Assembly: GCF_000516515.1 (NCBI RefSeq) | Contig: NZ_KI911784.1 | Coordinates: forward strand, 3,634,633-3,698,632 | Direction of reading: 5' to 3' | DNA length: 64,000 nt | From: Chloroflexus sp. Y-396-1 | GTDB lineage: Bacteria > Chloroflexota > Chloroflexia > Chloroflexales > Chloroflexaceae | In this document: positions 8,172 to 17,241 of the stretch, one piece after another | Numbering within the stretch: the first letter of the stretch is position 1 | Layout of the letters: each line of letters starts with the position of its first letter | Position numbers and translations under genes: made by a program | The notes under the pieces: generated by a model | The model's database searches: none | What the model was told of the DNA's origin: nothing | The model's input: only the letters and a program-made list of their open reading frames with translations

Positions 8172-9857
8172 ATGGGCGATAATCGCCGTAGTCGCATGAT
8201 TACCGAGGGGCCGCAGCGCTCGCCGAATCGGGCTATGTTGCGGGCAGTTGGCTTTGGCGATAACGATTTCACCAAGCCAATTGTTGGAGTGGCAAACGGC
8301 CACAGTACGCTCACGCCTTGTAATGCCGGGTTAGGTATGCTGGCAGCACGTGCTGAAGAGGCGATTCGTGCTGCCGGTGGGATGCCGCAGATGTTCGGTA
8401 CCATTACGGTCAGTGATGGTATTTCGATGGGTACCGAGGGTATGAAATACTCGCTGGTCAGTCGTGAGGTGATTGCCGATTCGATTGAAACGGTGGTTAA
8501 CGCCCAGCGCATGGATGGTATTCTCGCTGTAGGCGGTTGTGATAAAAACATGCCCGGGGCTTTGATCGCAATGGCGCGGCTCGACATCCCGGCCATTTTT
8601 GTGTACGGTGGAACGATTAAGCCCGGTCGTTACAAGGATCGTGATTTAACGATTGTCAGTGCCTTTGAGGCGGTCGGTGAGTATAGCGCTGGCCGGATCG
8701 ATGAGCATGAGTTGCTCGAAATTGAACGGCATGCCTGTCCGGGGGTGGGTTCGTGTGGAGGTATGTACACGGCCAACACGATGTCATCGGCAATCGAAGC
8801 ACTTGGTCTCAGTTTGCCCGGCTCTTCCACGATGGCTGCCGAAGATGAAGAGAAGGCTATCAGTGCTGCTCGTTCAGGTGAAGTGTTGGTCGAGGCGATT
8901 CGGGCTAACCGTACTGCTCGCCAGATTATCACTCGCAAGTCGCTTGAAAATGCGATTGCAGTTGTAATGGCGATTGGTGGCTCAACCAACGCGGTGTTGC
9001 ATCTACTGGCAATCGCGCATGCGGCTGAGGTTCCGCTGACGATTGATGATTTCGAGACGATCCGTCAGCGTGTGCCGGTGCTATGCGATCTGAAACCGTC
9101 GGGTCGGTATGTAACTACTGATTTCCACCGTGCAGGGGGTGTCCCGCAAGTGATGAAGATGCTGCTCAACACTGGTTTGCTGCACGGTGATTGTCTGACG
9201 ATTACCGGTCAGACGGTTGCCGAGACGTTGGCCGACGTTCCCGATGAACCACCGGCGAACCAAGATGTGATCCGGACATTCGAGCGACCAGTCTACCCGC
9301 AAGGGCATCTGGCTATTTTGCGGGGGAATCTAGCCGAAGAAGGTTGTGTGGCGAAGATTACTGGGATCAAGCAGCGTCGGATTACCGGTCCAGCGCGAGT
9401 CTTCGATGCCGAAGAGGAGTGTCTGGATGCAATTCTCAGCGGGAAGATTAAGCCCGGCGATGTCGTTGTGATCCGGTACGAAGGGCCAAAAGGTGGGCCA
9501 GGGATGCGTGAAATGCTGGCTCCAACATCGGCGATTATCGGCGCCGGTCTGGGTGATAGCGTTGGGCTAATTACCGATGGTCGTTTTTCGGGTGGAACGT
9601 ATGGGTTGGTGGTGGGTCACGTTGCGCCAGAGGCGGCAGTTGGTGGAACTATTGCCCTGGTCGAGGAGGGCGATAGTATTACCATCGATGCTGATTCCCG
9701 TCTCTTACAGTTGAATGTTTCTGATGAAGAGCTGGCACGTCGTCGAGCGGCCTGGCAGCCCCGGCCACCACGTTATACCCGCGGTGTCCTGGCAAAATAT
9801 GCCCGTCTAGTGTCGTCGGCCAGCCTAGGTGCCGTGACCGACCGGTTCGACTCTTGA
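8172..9857 (+). CDS. ilvD: Dihydroxy-acid dehydratase
   Basis: A 561-residue IlvD/Edd family dehydratase. It removes water from 2,3-dihydroxy-isovalerate and 2,3-dihydroxy-3-methylvalerate in valine and isoleucine synthesis. Iron-sulfur ligands are visible in [19 protein letters not shown] and [16 protein letters not shown]. The C-terminal substrate region has [15 protein letters not shown] and TDGRFSGGT. Length and motifs fit IlvD better than 6-phosphogluconate dehydratase (about 600 residues). ATG at 8172 follows GAGGAGG; an in-frame upstream codon at 8157 would overlap this site. It is monocistronic here, with a strong hairpin two bases after the stop. Confidence 0.95.
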   Translation: MGDNRRSRMITEGPQRSPNRAMLRAVGFGDNDFTKPIVGVANGHSTLTPCNAGLGMLAARAEEAIRAAGGMPQMFGTITVSDGISMGTEGMKYSLVSREVIADSIETVVNAQRMDGILAVGGCDKNMPGALIAMARLDIPAIFVYGGTIKPGRYKDRDLTIVSAFEAVGEYSAGRIDEHELLEIERHACPGVGSCGGMYTANTMSSAIEALGLSLPGSSTMAAEDEEKAISAARSGEVLVEAIRANRTARQIITRKSLENAIAVVMAIGGSTNAVLHLLAIAHAAEVPLTIDDFETIRQRVPVLCDLKPSGRYVTTDFHRAGGVPQVMKMLLNTGLLHGDCLTITGQTVAETLADVPDEPPANQDVIRTFERPVYPQGHLAILRGNLAEEGCVAKITGIKQRRITGPARVFDAEEECLDAILSGKIKPGDVVVIRYEGPKGGPGMREMLAPTSAIIGAGLGDSVGLITDGRFSGGTYGLVVGHVAPEAAVGGTIALVEEGDSITIDADSRLLQLNVSDEELARRRAAWQPRPPRYTRGVLAKYARLVSSASLGAVTDRFDS

Positions 9858-9858
9858 T

Positions 9859-9890
9859 GCCTGATCGAAAACCTGAGTTTTCGATCAGGC
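9859..9890 (+). terminator. Hairpin directly after ilvD
   Basis: A perfect 14-bp stem, GCCTGATCGAAAAC against GTTTTCGATCAGGC, with a CTGA loop. It begins two bases after the ilvD stop. It lacks a distal T run. Confidence 0.65.
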
Positions 9891-9994
9891 GCGACGATGG
9901 CATTCACATAATGTTTCCTGGGTCTTTCTGACAGGGAACGTTTAAGCGCAACGCATGCGTCTCTCCGCCGCGATGGAATGGGGCACCGTGTTCC

Positions 9995-10243
9995 GTACCT
10001 GTGCTGCGGAGCACGCCCGGTTCCCCTCACCTTCCCACGTTTCCCCTTCATCTTCCAAACCGGGGTGAGGAGGGGGAAACGTGGGGTGACCAGCGAGCAA
10101 GAACGTTGGCAATCCCTCACGCAATGGTTGCGTGAGCCCGGTGCGTTCTCTAAGAAATCCGGGTTTTTGGCGCCGGTAAGGAATGGGGGTCTACGAGGCA
10201 GCAATTCCATCTGCTTCCTCTCCCGGAATGGGAGAGGAAGCAA
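9995..10243 (+). repeat. Copy A of a modular palindromic non-coding repeat element
   Basis: It opens with CTGTGCTGCGGAGCACGCCC, then a perfect 13-bp inverted pair (10034-10046 with 10073-10085). Next comes a right-end module GGCAATCCCTCACGCAATGG to AAGAAATCCGGGTTTTT (10108-10168), and finally a 12-bp hairpin (10213-10224 with 10230-10241). The same end modules occur at 12.0-12.7 kb and, inverted, at 37.6-38.1 kb. No coding potential is seen. Confidence 0.7.
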
Positions 10244-10285
10244 GTTGACGAAAAAGGCTGAGAGACGCACGTTTTCCAATCCGCT

Positions 10286-11227
10286 CTACCCGTGATCAGT
10301 ACCTGGTGACCAACCGATAACACCATGCGGTGCGTAGTTCAGAAGCGGATGCAGGTTCGGATCGGATAGATTGATCAATGCGGGCGAAGTACTGCACAGC
10401 ATCGGTAGTCCGAGTGCTCTGAGCCATTCATCGTCGTCGCTGGCTGTTGGTGGTCGTTGTCCGTGGCGGTCAGTGATGATCGCCAAATCGCATTGATCGA
10501 ATGGCAACCCCTCACGAAGCAAGCTGTCGGTATCGAAACCAACAATAAGCGTTCGGCAGGTGGGATCACGCAAGGCCTGAATAACAGTTGTACGATTGGC
10601 ACGGTCGAGAATCACTCCCTGGTGGCGCGTAGCCTGTTCAGCAATTGCCTGACTGCGGTACTGTTCACCGGTGATGGCGATAATCGGGATACGACCGAGA
10701 CGCTGCCACGGTGGTTGGAGATCAGGAGTAGCGCGTAGCTCGTCGTAAGTGATGATCCAGCTCCGTTCACCCTGACCCAGCAAGATACTTCTATCGGGGA
10801 AAATAGTAGCCGGTATGTTGCGGTGGCGGGCATTGGCGATCAGTTGTAGTGCCTGAACTGGCAACGCTTGCGCCTGCCGACGATCACGTAACGCCATAAG
10901 TGGTTCATCGGCGTCCCACGTTTCATCACGGCGCAATTGGGCATTAAGGCCGTCAACGACGTACCGACAGAGTTCGACGCCGATTTCTGGTTCGCCAGTC
11001 GTAAAGAAGGCACTGATCTGAACGTCGTTGTGATGCGCCTGGGCAACCACATAAAGATGAGCAATCACCAGCCCGATAGCCAGGGCGCCGCCTTTGATCG
11101 CGGCTCGCAGTTGATCACTGTAATCGGCAGGGGCACTCACCCGTAAGACGACACCGGGCTGGGGGCGGTAAATGTTTGGGCCGTAAAAGGCGGTTAAATG
11201 GCGAATGACAATCGGTTGGTTTATCAT
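10286..11227 (-). CDS. Reduced cyanophycin-synthetase-like protein lacking the ATP-binding machinery
   Basis: A 313-residue protein whose blocks line up with pieces of cyanophycin synthetase (normally about 870-900 residues). Residues 8-30 (LTAFYGPNIYRPQPGVVLRV) resemble the N-terminal domain, and 138-155 (IPATIFPDRSILLGQGER) resemble the segment just before the ATP-grasp domain. Residues 179-188 (RIPIIAITGE) match the start of the Mur-ligase P-loop, and 210-252 (VIQALRDP...LLREGLPFDQCDLAIIT) match the following Mur-ligase block. The ATP-grasp core is absent, and the P-loop GTNGKTTT is replaced by GEQYRSQA, so ligase activity is unlikely. The function is unknown. It is divergent from the methyltransferase with only 40 bases between the starts. 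Confidence 0.7.
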   Translation of the reverse strand: MINQPIVIRHLTAFYGPNIYRPQPGVVLRVSAPADYSDQLRAAIKGGALAIGLVIAHLYVVAQAHHNDVQISAFFTTGEPEIGVELCRYVVDGLNAQLRRDETWDADEPLMALRDRRQAQALPVQALQLIANARHRNIPATIFPDRSILLGQGERSWIITYDELRATPDLQPPWQRLGRIPIIAITGEQYRSQAIAEQATRHQGVILDRANRTTVIQALRDPTCRTLIVGFDTDSLLREGLPFDQCDLAIITDRHGQRPPTASDDDEWLRALGLPMLCSTSPALINLSDPNLHPLLNYAPHGVIGWSPGTDHG

Positions 11228-11267
11228 AGCAGTATCGCTTAAGTATTATTCAGCATATCTGTATGCA

Positions 11268-11942
11268 ATGATAACATTTCTTCACGAACCGTATCTTGAG
11301 CTGCTCCAGCAGGCGATGCTAGCGGTTACACCGGCTGGTGCGAAGGTGGCTCTCGATCTGGGGTGCGGCGATGGCACGAAAACCTGCTGGTTGTACGAAC
11401 GTTGCGCCGATAGTGCGCTCATCATCGGGATTGACCGGCAGGCGGCGGTGCTGCGTCAGCGACCAGGTCTGGCGCTGATTGCTGCTGATGCCACCGATTT
11501 GCCGCTGCGCGATGAGTGCGTTGATCTGATCTGGTGCATCGCAGCTCTGCCACTCTTTGCCGATCAGCAACGTGCCCTGCGTGAGATGCTGCGTGTGTTG
11601 CGTAGTGGGGGAAGGCTGGTTCTTGCGACCGTCGGCGAATATTGGGTTCGGCTGCGTGTTCACGCAGATGAGCTGGTCGCTATTTTGCCCTCTACCCCAT
11701 TACCGCTACCTCCTGCCGATAGTCTTGGTGAAGAGTGGTCGTTGTTATTGAGCGGGGTTGGGTGGCAACCACTCCAAATACAGGCGTATCTCTTGACGGG
11801 GTGTGAACCGGCGCAGGCGGCGCTTATCGATAGCAACATACTTACCACCTACCTCGGTTGTTCGCCGATGTCTTGTGTTGTGGATGAACCCCAATCTCGC
11901 CACATCTTGTTGGTGATAAGTGCCTGTAAGCCATATACTTGA
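11268..11942 (+). CDS. SAM-dependent methyltransferase, class I
   Basis: A 224-residue protein with the class I motif I, VALDLGCGDGTKT (residues 28-40), an acidic end of strand 2 (IIGIDRQ), and a motif IV-like DLIWCIAALPLF followed by REMLRVLRSGGRLVLAT. These show SAM binding; the substrate is not evident. ATG at 11268 is preferred since earlier in-frame codons run into the divergent gene. There is no clear ribosome binding site, and a TATTAT box lies about 20 bases upstream, so the message may be nearly leaderless. It shares its promoter region with the cyanophycin-synthetase-like gene on the other strand. Confidence 0.8.
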   Translation: MITFLHEPYLELLQQAMLAVTPAGAKVALDLGCGDGTKTCWLYERCADSALIIGIDRQAAVLRQRPGLALIAADATDLPLRDECVDLIWCIAALPLFADQQRALREMLRVLRSGGRLVLATVGEYWVRLRVHADELVAILPSTPLPLPPADSLGEEWSLLLSGVGWQPLQIQAYLLTGCEPAQAALIDSNILTTYLGCSPMSCVVDEPQSRHILLVISACKPYT

Positions 11943-12014
11943 AACAGTGTGGTCTTTTAGAGCATGACCAAAAAACCAAGGCTTTTGTTGAGGCTCGACC
12001 ATGGTACGCAATAT

Positions 12015-12670
12015 CGTGTTTCGGGGGACGCTGGCGGCCCTCACCTACCCCCCTAACCCCCCTTCCTCTCCCACGCTGCGGGAGCGGAAGGGGGGGATTG
12101 GTGGCCCTCACCTCCCCCCTACCCCCTTCCGCTCCCACGCTGTGGGAGAGGAGGGGGGATGAGCGGAGCAGGGGCGATCCTGCGTGCTGTCAACGCTACC
12201 GAGACCACACCCAGCTCACCCCTCTCCCGCAGCGCGGGAGAGGGGTTGGGGGTGAGGGCTACCCCCTCACCCTCCCCCCCTAGCCCCCCTTCCGCTCCCA
12301 CGCTGCGGGAGCGGAAGGGGGATGAGCGGAGCAGGGGCGATCCTGCGGCTGTCAACGCTACCGAGACCACACCCAGCTCACCCCTCTCCCGCAGCGCGGG
12401 AGAGGGGTTGGGGGTGAGGGCTACCCCCTCACCTACCCCCTAGCCCCCCTTCCGCTTCCACGCTGCGGGAGCGGAAGGGGGGATGAGCGGAGCAGGGGCG
12501 ATCCTGCGGCTGTCAACGCTACCGAGACCACACCCAGCTCACCCCTCTCCCGCAGCGCGGGAGAGGGGCTGGGGGTGAGGGCGGGAGCGAAAGCATATTG
12601 GCAACCTCGCACGTAATGGTCGCACAGGTACGGTATGTGTCCGATGAAACGTTTTTGATCGGGCTTTGAG
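12015..12670 (+). repeat. Copy B of the modular repeat element, with a 3-unit ~162-bp tandem array
   Basis: The left end has GCTGGCGGCCCTCACC. The interior repeats a unit three times (GATGAGCGGAGCAGGGGCGA at 12158, 12321 and 12482; periods 163 and 161). Each unit carries two palindromes, CCTTCCGCTCCC..GGGAGCGGAAGG and CCCCTCTCCCGC..GCGGGAGAGGGG. The right end (about 12597-12640) matches copies A and C: GGCAACCTCGCACGTAATGG then ACAGGTACGGTA. Translated frames here are repeat products and not genes. Confidence 0.85.
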
Positions 12671-12756
12671 AAAGGTAGGTGCTAAACTCGTTTGCCAGAG
12701 CAAGCTGATGCCACGTGCGGTGGTGTCTCAACCGCTCACTCGTAATGTGGGGATTG

Positions 12757-12781
12757 GAGAGGCGCATGGTCTGCGCCTCTC
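12757..12781 (-). terminator. Hairpin after the glycogen debranching gene
   Basis: Perfect 10-bp arms GAGAGGCGCA and TGCGCCTCTC with a 5-nt loop, 31 bases beyond the stop codon on the minus strand. There is no T run. Confidence 0.5.
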
Positions 12782-12811
12782 TACAGCTTAGAGACAGGAA
12801 TGGCGAGACCG

Positions 12812-14821
12812 TTATGCGTTATCTGCACGATGATGCCTGCTCAGATCGTACCATACTCGTAGCACTTCAGCTACACTCCAGGCCTGGGCAAAACAACCAC
12901 GCGGATGATGCGGTGGATCGCCGTCAAATATCTCGCTTATTGTACCGATACAACCATCAGCGAGATGATCGATGAGTGGGATCAGCAGGCGGCGCGTTGC
13001 CGCATTGTCGTTCGTCAAGCGGTAAAACGCACTGGCAAAGGGTCCAATCAACCAAGCCCAAACTGTTCCCTGATGATACGCTCCATCACGGTGCAAGAGC
13101 GAACCGATATAGCGTGGCGCATAATCGGGATGGGTGGGGGTGAGACTGCGTAAACCGACACTCGTGAGGAGAGACCGGGCACACGCCCGTACCACCGCGT
13201 GTTGCTGTTCGGGAGTGAGCGGGCTGTGCGGCAGACTGACCGCGAAGATTTGATTTGGTCGCAAGGTCGGGTCTACTCCACGTGGTCCGTCGATCACATC
13301 GTAGAGGTATTGCCCGTCTTCGTACCAGAAACGACGAAACCCGGCGCGCGCCGCTGCCGCCATTGCTTCGTAGCGCTCTGCTGGCTTTCCGAGCCGATGA
13401 GCAAACGATGCCATACTTTGTAAGGCATTGTACCAAAGGGCATTAATTTCAACCGGTTTGCCTGAACGTGGGGTTACCACCCAACCACGCACTCGCACAT
13501 CCATCCAGGTCAGTTGCGTGGTCGGCGTACCGGCGCGGAGCAGGCCATCCCCCCGGTCTAAGCCAATCCGGTCACGAGTACCGCGGACGTGCCAATCAAT
13601 GATGTCGGCAAGCAGAGGAAATAACTCGGCCAGCAATTCATCGTCAGCGTAAGCGGCATGATGAGCACGGATTGCCTCGAAAAACCAGAGCGTCGCATCG
13701 GCCGTATTGTATTCGGGAACCGTGCCTTCATCAGGAAACCGGTTGGGAATCATGCCTCGATCAACGAAGTGGGCAAAGGTACGTAACACTGCAGCGGCTA
13801 TTTCCGGCCGACGGGTGGGAATGGTCAACCCAGGTAGGCTAATCATCGTGTCACGTCCCCAATCGGTGAACCATGGGTAACCGGCGATAATCGTGCATCC
13901 CCGACTACCCTCGACCAACGGGCGATCAACGATGAATTGATCGGCAGCCAGAGCGAGCTGATGCACGATCGGATCGTCTGTCCAGTCGATACGACGTAAC
14001 AATGCGGCTTCGTAATCGGCGCGCTGCTGCCACGCCGTAGCGCTATTGAGAGTTGCCATGGACTCGGTTGTAGCTGCGATGAGCAGTGACTCACCCTCGG
14101 CGAGCGTCACTACGAGACGGCCAATCCGCTGAAGGTTATCAACGGCAGCCTGACCACGTTCGTCTTCAACTGCCAGGTAAAGATCGGTCAGCCAGCCTCC
14201 AAGTGGAGTGAACGTTGCCCGATCACTGAGCAGACGGAGATGATGACTACCAGCGATGGGGCCAACCCGAAGACCATTAGCAATCTGTTCAACCTGAAGC
14301 GGAATGTCTCCCACTTGACTCACCGTGTGATGGTCGCGGGCTGTTGCCAGCGCATCGATCCGTAGCGTCATTGGCGCCGAGGCGCGTTGCACCGTGTAGC
14401 GAATATACGTCGTGTTGGCGCCTGGAATCATCCAGATGCGCCGTTCAAGGAGAGCGTCGGCCAGCCGGTATTCCCAAACCGGTGTTGTGCCATCACGCCA
14501 CCAGCGTTCCAACCATCGACAAACAGGTGATGGTTCACCGACACGTCGGTGTGCGGTGAGATCAAAGTGTTGACTGAGATAGTTGACATAGGTATCAAGT
14601 GTTGCCAACGTGAGAACACGACCAAGAGGGGGATTCAAAGCGGCAACGAGTAACCCATGGTAGCTGCGTGTAAGAGTGCCGACTATGGTTCCAGCCGCAT
14701 AACCACCGATCCCGTTCGTGATCAGCCACTCGCGGCTACCGGCAATAGCTGGTTCAGTACAAAGGGCATGACCAAAGGTAAGCACGATCATCTCTCCTGG
14801 CTGCAACTGTTCCATCATCAT
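12812..14821 (-). CDS. Glycogen debranching enzyme (amylo-alpha-1,6-glucosidase type)
   Basis: A 669-residue protein of the archaeal/bacterial GDE type, with an N-terminal GDE_N domain and a C-terminal (alpha/alpha)6-barrel catalytic domain. Motifs seen include WLITNGIGGYAAGTIVG and TRSYHGLLVAAL at the N terminus. In the catalytic half there are PWFTDWGRDTMISLPGL, EYNTADATLWFFEA, GTVWAWLIGPF and TISEIFDGDPP, which hold the acidic catalytic residues. It removes alpha-1,6 branches from storage glycogen in the cytoplasm. Three consecutive ATG codons (14821, 14818, 14815) leave the exact start open; no strong ribosome binding site precedes them. It is divergent from a metallophosphoesterase gene. 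No other glycogen gene is visible. Confidence 0.92.
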   Translation of the reverse strand: MMMEQLQPGEMIVLTFGHALCTEPAIAGSREWLITNGIGGYAAGTIVGTLTRSYHGLLVAALNPPLGRVLTLATLDTYVNYLSQHFDLTAHRRVGEPSPVCRWLERWWRDGTTPVWEYRLADALLERRIWMIPGANTTYIRYTVQRASAPMTLRIDALATARDHHTVSQVGDIPLQVEQIANGLRVGPIAGSHHLRLLSDRATFTPLGGWLTDLYLAVEDERGQAAVDNLQRIGRLVVTLAEGESLLIAATTESMATLNSATAWQQRADYEAALLRRIDWTDDPIVHQLALAADQFIVDRPLVEGSRGCTIIAGYPWFTDWGRDTMISLPGLTIPTRRPEIAAAVLRTFAHFVDRGMIPNRFPDEGTVPEYNTADATLWFFEAIRAHHAAYADDELLAELFPLLADIIDWHVRGTRDRIGLDRGDGLLRAGTPTTQLTWMDVRVRGWVVTPRSGKPVEINALWYNALQSMASFAHRLGKPAERYEAMAAAARAGFRRFWYEDGQYLYDVIDGPRGVDPTLRPNQIFAVSLPHSPLTPEQQHAVVRACARSLLTSVGLRSLTPTHPDYAPRYIGSLLHRDGAYHQGTVWAWLIGPFASAFYRLTNDNAATRRLLIPLIDHLADGCIGTISEIFDGDPPHHPRGCFAQAWSVAEVLRVWYDLSRHHRADNA

Positions 14822-14880
14822 GGTACACTACCAGATGGTGTCAGTCGATTCGTCAATACACGAAAGGTTGTTCGGTAGCG

Positions 14881-15726
14881 ATGAAAGTAGCAGTTCTGGC
14901 CGATATTCACGCCAATCTGGCTGCCTTCACGGCTGTGATTGCCGACATAGAGCGATGGCAACCCGACGCCGTTATTATCGCTGGTGATATTATCAATCGG
15001 GGGCCGTTACCTCGTCCATGTCTCGAACTGGCATTACGAATGCGGGCTGAACGTGGTTGGTACGTGCTACGCGGGAATCATGAAGGGTACGTGTTACACT
15101 ACGACCATGATCTCCAGCTGGGCCGCCCGCCGCAGGGTGGCCGACGTGCGCTGCTAGGGCCAATTATCTGGACCCATCAAGAGGTTGTTGATCTCTTGCC
15201 TGAAGTTGCTGCATTGCCGACGAATCTGGCCTTGACGAGTCGTGACGGCGTGATCATGGTCTATCACGCTTCGATTCATCACGACCGTGATGGCCTGTTG
15301 CCAACGCATGGACAGCACGAATTGAAAACGAGAATCGATCCCCATGCGACTGTATTCTGTACCGCGCATACACATATGCCGTTTGTTCGTCAGGTTGATG
15401 AGACACTCGTTGTCAATGTTGGCTCAGTTGGTCTGCCATTCGATGGCGATTGGCGGGCAGCGTATGCCCGGCTTACCTGGGATCATGATCACGGCTGGCA
15501 GGCGCAAATCGTTCGCGTCGCTTATGATCGCGAAGCGACGTTACGTGCTGCGCGTGAGTTGATGATCCCGTCGGGTGGGCCGATAACCCACATTATGCTG
15601 CGCGAGCTAGAGACTGCTAGTTCACTCCTTTTTGATTTCGTGCCGGTGTACAATGAACCGGTCATTGCGGGAGTTATCAGTCTGGATGAAGCTGTGAATC
15701 GCTTTTTAGCCGAGCGTGCAGCGTAA
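14881..15726 (+). CDS. Calcineurin-like metallophosphoesterase (YfcE-type)
   Basis: A 281-residue cytoplasmic protein with the complete dimetal motif series: ADIHAN at residues 7-12, GDIINRG, RGNHE, a His in YHASIHH and AHTHMPF. Then come VVNVGSVGLPFDGD and a C-terminal segment longer than in simple YfcE phosphodiesterases. The family hydrolyses phosphodiesters or phosphomonoesters; the substrate cannot be named. ATG at 14881 directly follows GGTAG. A second, different member of the family is encoded at 50385-51119. The stop is 15 bases before the next small gene, which suggests co-transcription. Confidence 0.88.
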   Translation: MKVAVLADIHANLAAFTAVIADIERWQPDAVIIAGDIINRGPLPRPCLELALRMRAERGWYVLRGNHEGYVLHYDHDLQLGRPPQGGRRALLGPIIWTHQEVVDLLPEVAALPTNLALTSRDGVIMVYHASIHHDRDGLLPTHGQHELKTRIDPHATVFCTAHTHMPFVRQVDETLVVNVGSVGLPFDGDWRAAYARLTWDHDHGWQAQIVRVAYDREATLRAARELMIPSGGPITHIMLRELETASSLLFDFVPVYNEPVIAGVISLDEAVNRFLAERAA

Positions 15727-15741
15727 AGAAAGGAATTCGCC

Positions 15742-16071
15742 GTGCTCCAGGTAGTTCGCTACGACCGTCGCCCTGAACCGCGTGCAGCGGAAATTGCTAC
15801 TGATCCGGCAGGCTGGTTGGCGCGGGAAGGGTATGAAGTCTTCTCAACGTTGGTGGTTCAGGCCGCCGGTCAATCAATGACGATAGAGATTTATCGGCGT
15901 GATGGTGATGATCCGTTTGTGCTGTACCATCCGGCGTTTTCACCCGGAGGTTTACGAGCGGCGCTCTACTTGCTCCCCCACGCCGACGCAATGGATGAAT
16001 TGCTGCAACGTGCGCAGCAGATGGTGGCGACACTGATGACGGTAGCGGCGCAGCGGCGAGAAACATCTTAA
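15742..16071 (+). CDS. Hypothetical protein, 109 residues
   Basis: I do not recognise this family. The protein is compact, with a central YEVFSTLVVQAAGQSMTIEI segment predicted to be beta-rich and a C-terminal amphipathic helix (MDELLQRAQQMVATLMTVAA). There is no signal peptide or membrane segment. The start is GTG at 15742 with AAAGGA upstream. It sits 15 bases after the metallophosphoesterase and ends 27 bases before the convergent ketopantoate reductase, so it probably shares the phosphoesterase transcript. Confidence 0.65.
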   Translation: MLQVVRYDRRPEPRAAEIATDPAGWLAREGYEVFSTLVVQAAGQSMTIEIYRRDGDDPFVLYHPAFSPGGLRAALYLLPHADAMDELLQRAQQMVATLMTVAAQRRETS

Positions 16072-16098
16072 GCCGGATTTTACCGTCGTCGCTACCGG

Positions 16099-17019
16099 TC
16101 AACTCACCCGTAAAGGTGCAGTTGCTTCCAGAGCGGTAATCAGATCACAGAGGAATGAGTTAAACGGTGTTGGGACACCAAGGCGTTGTCCTTCGCGCAC
16201 AATTGCACCATTAATCGTCTCGATCTCGGTTGGTACACCACGTAAGATGTCCTGAAGCATTGATGACCGGTTGGCTGCGGTTGCCTGCGCCACTGCCAGT
16301 GTTTCGGCAACCGGATCGGCCAATCCAATGGTGATACCAGCGGCCTGGGCAACGGCAACGGCTTCTTCGACTGCACGGCGTACCAGCTTGCTAGCTTCGG
16401 GAATAGTTGCCAGTGCACCATTAGGCACTCTCAGGATTGCGGTCAGGGCATTAATGCCGACATTGACAATCAACTTGCTCCAGACTAAGCCGACCAAATC
16501 GGTGGAAACACTGGCCGGCAACGAACATGCCCGAAACGCATCGGCGATAGCATAAGCTGTACTCAGTGATGGTGTCGCGGAAAATGTGGTTGTCCCGCGA
16601 CCGGCGAGGCGAACACGTCCTGGTGCTACCATGGTTGCGCCAAGAGTAGTCACTCCTTGCCCAACTCGCTGGGCGCCGAGCCGGTAGGCAAGCAGCTCAG
16701 CGTTCCCCAAGCCGTTTTGCAACGTGTAGGCAACCCCGTCTGCTTGCAATATCTGAGCTGCTGCTGTAGCTGCCCAGGAAGTTTGTGCAGCCTTGACCGT
16801 AATCAAGGCCACTGTAACCGGCTCAACCTGCGCAGGATCCGTTGTCGCCGTGAGAAACCGAATTTGCTCGCTATCCTCGAAGACACAGCATAGGCCACGA
16901 GTATTGATGGCGTTGATATGCTCTTGCCAGGGATCGATTAATACTACCTCATTGCTGGCTGCTAAGTGGAAGCCAATGACGCTACCTAGTGCACCAGCAC
17001 CGATAATTGCAAGTTTCAT
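16099..17019 (-). CDS. panE: 2-dehydropantoate 2-reductase (ketopantoate reductase)
   Basis: A 306-residue NADPH-dependent reductase that makes pantoate for coenzyme A synthesis. The N-terminal Rossmann motif is AIIGAGALGSVIGFHL (residues 4-19), followed by VALITVKAAQT and the conserved LQNGLGN (around 100). In the C-terminal helical domain the catalytic Lys lies in LVGLVWSKLIVNVGINAL, and MLQDILRGVPTEIETINGAI is the usual substrate-side block. The length is normal. ATG at 17019 is clear. Other members of the family act on different 2-ketoacids, so the symbol rests on family resemblance. It converges with the small hypothetical gene on its 3' side. Confidence 0.87.
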   Translation of the reverse strand: MKLAIIGAGALGSVIGFHLAASNEVVLIDPWQEHINAINTRGLCCVFEDSEQIRFLTATTDPAQVEPVTVALITVKAAQTSWAATAAAQILQADGVAYTLQNGLGNAELLAYRLGAQRVGQGVTTLGATMVAPGRVRLAGRGTTTFSATPSLSTAYAIADAFRACSLPASVSTDLVGLVWSKLIVNVGINALTAILRVPNGALATIPEASKLVRRAVEEAVAVAQAAGITIGLADPVAETLAVAQATAANRSSMLQDILRGVPTEIETINGAIVREGQRLGVPTPFNSFLCDLITALEATAPLRVS

Positions 17020-17241
17020 AGCGATAAACCTCTAGTGCCTTCAGAGAGACTCTCTGTGCAGCATACCACACCGCTAGGATTGGGGAAGCAGTTTGCAACG
17101 TCCTTCTCAAGATGAGGTAAGAGGGCTTGCACCTGGCCAAAAAACATTGAGAAGTCTGAATTACTCTCATTTCTCATAGATGACAACTTGCTTTATACTA
17201 CTGTCACATCCATGGTATCTCACCGGCGAAGAAGGGGGCTT

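Noticed and set aside
12034-12591. Possible CRISPR array.
   Set aside because: Units of about 162 bp have conserved spacers and internal palindromes; repeat-spacer geometry and cas genes are absent.
12020-12600. Several overlapping open frames of 80-115 codons on both strands.
   Set aside because: They are translations of the palindromic tandem array, present in all frames, with repetitive composition and no ribosome binding sites.
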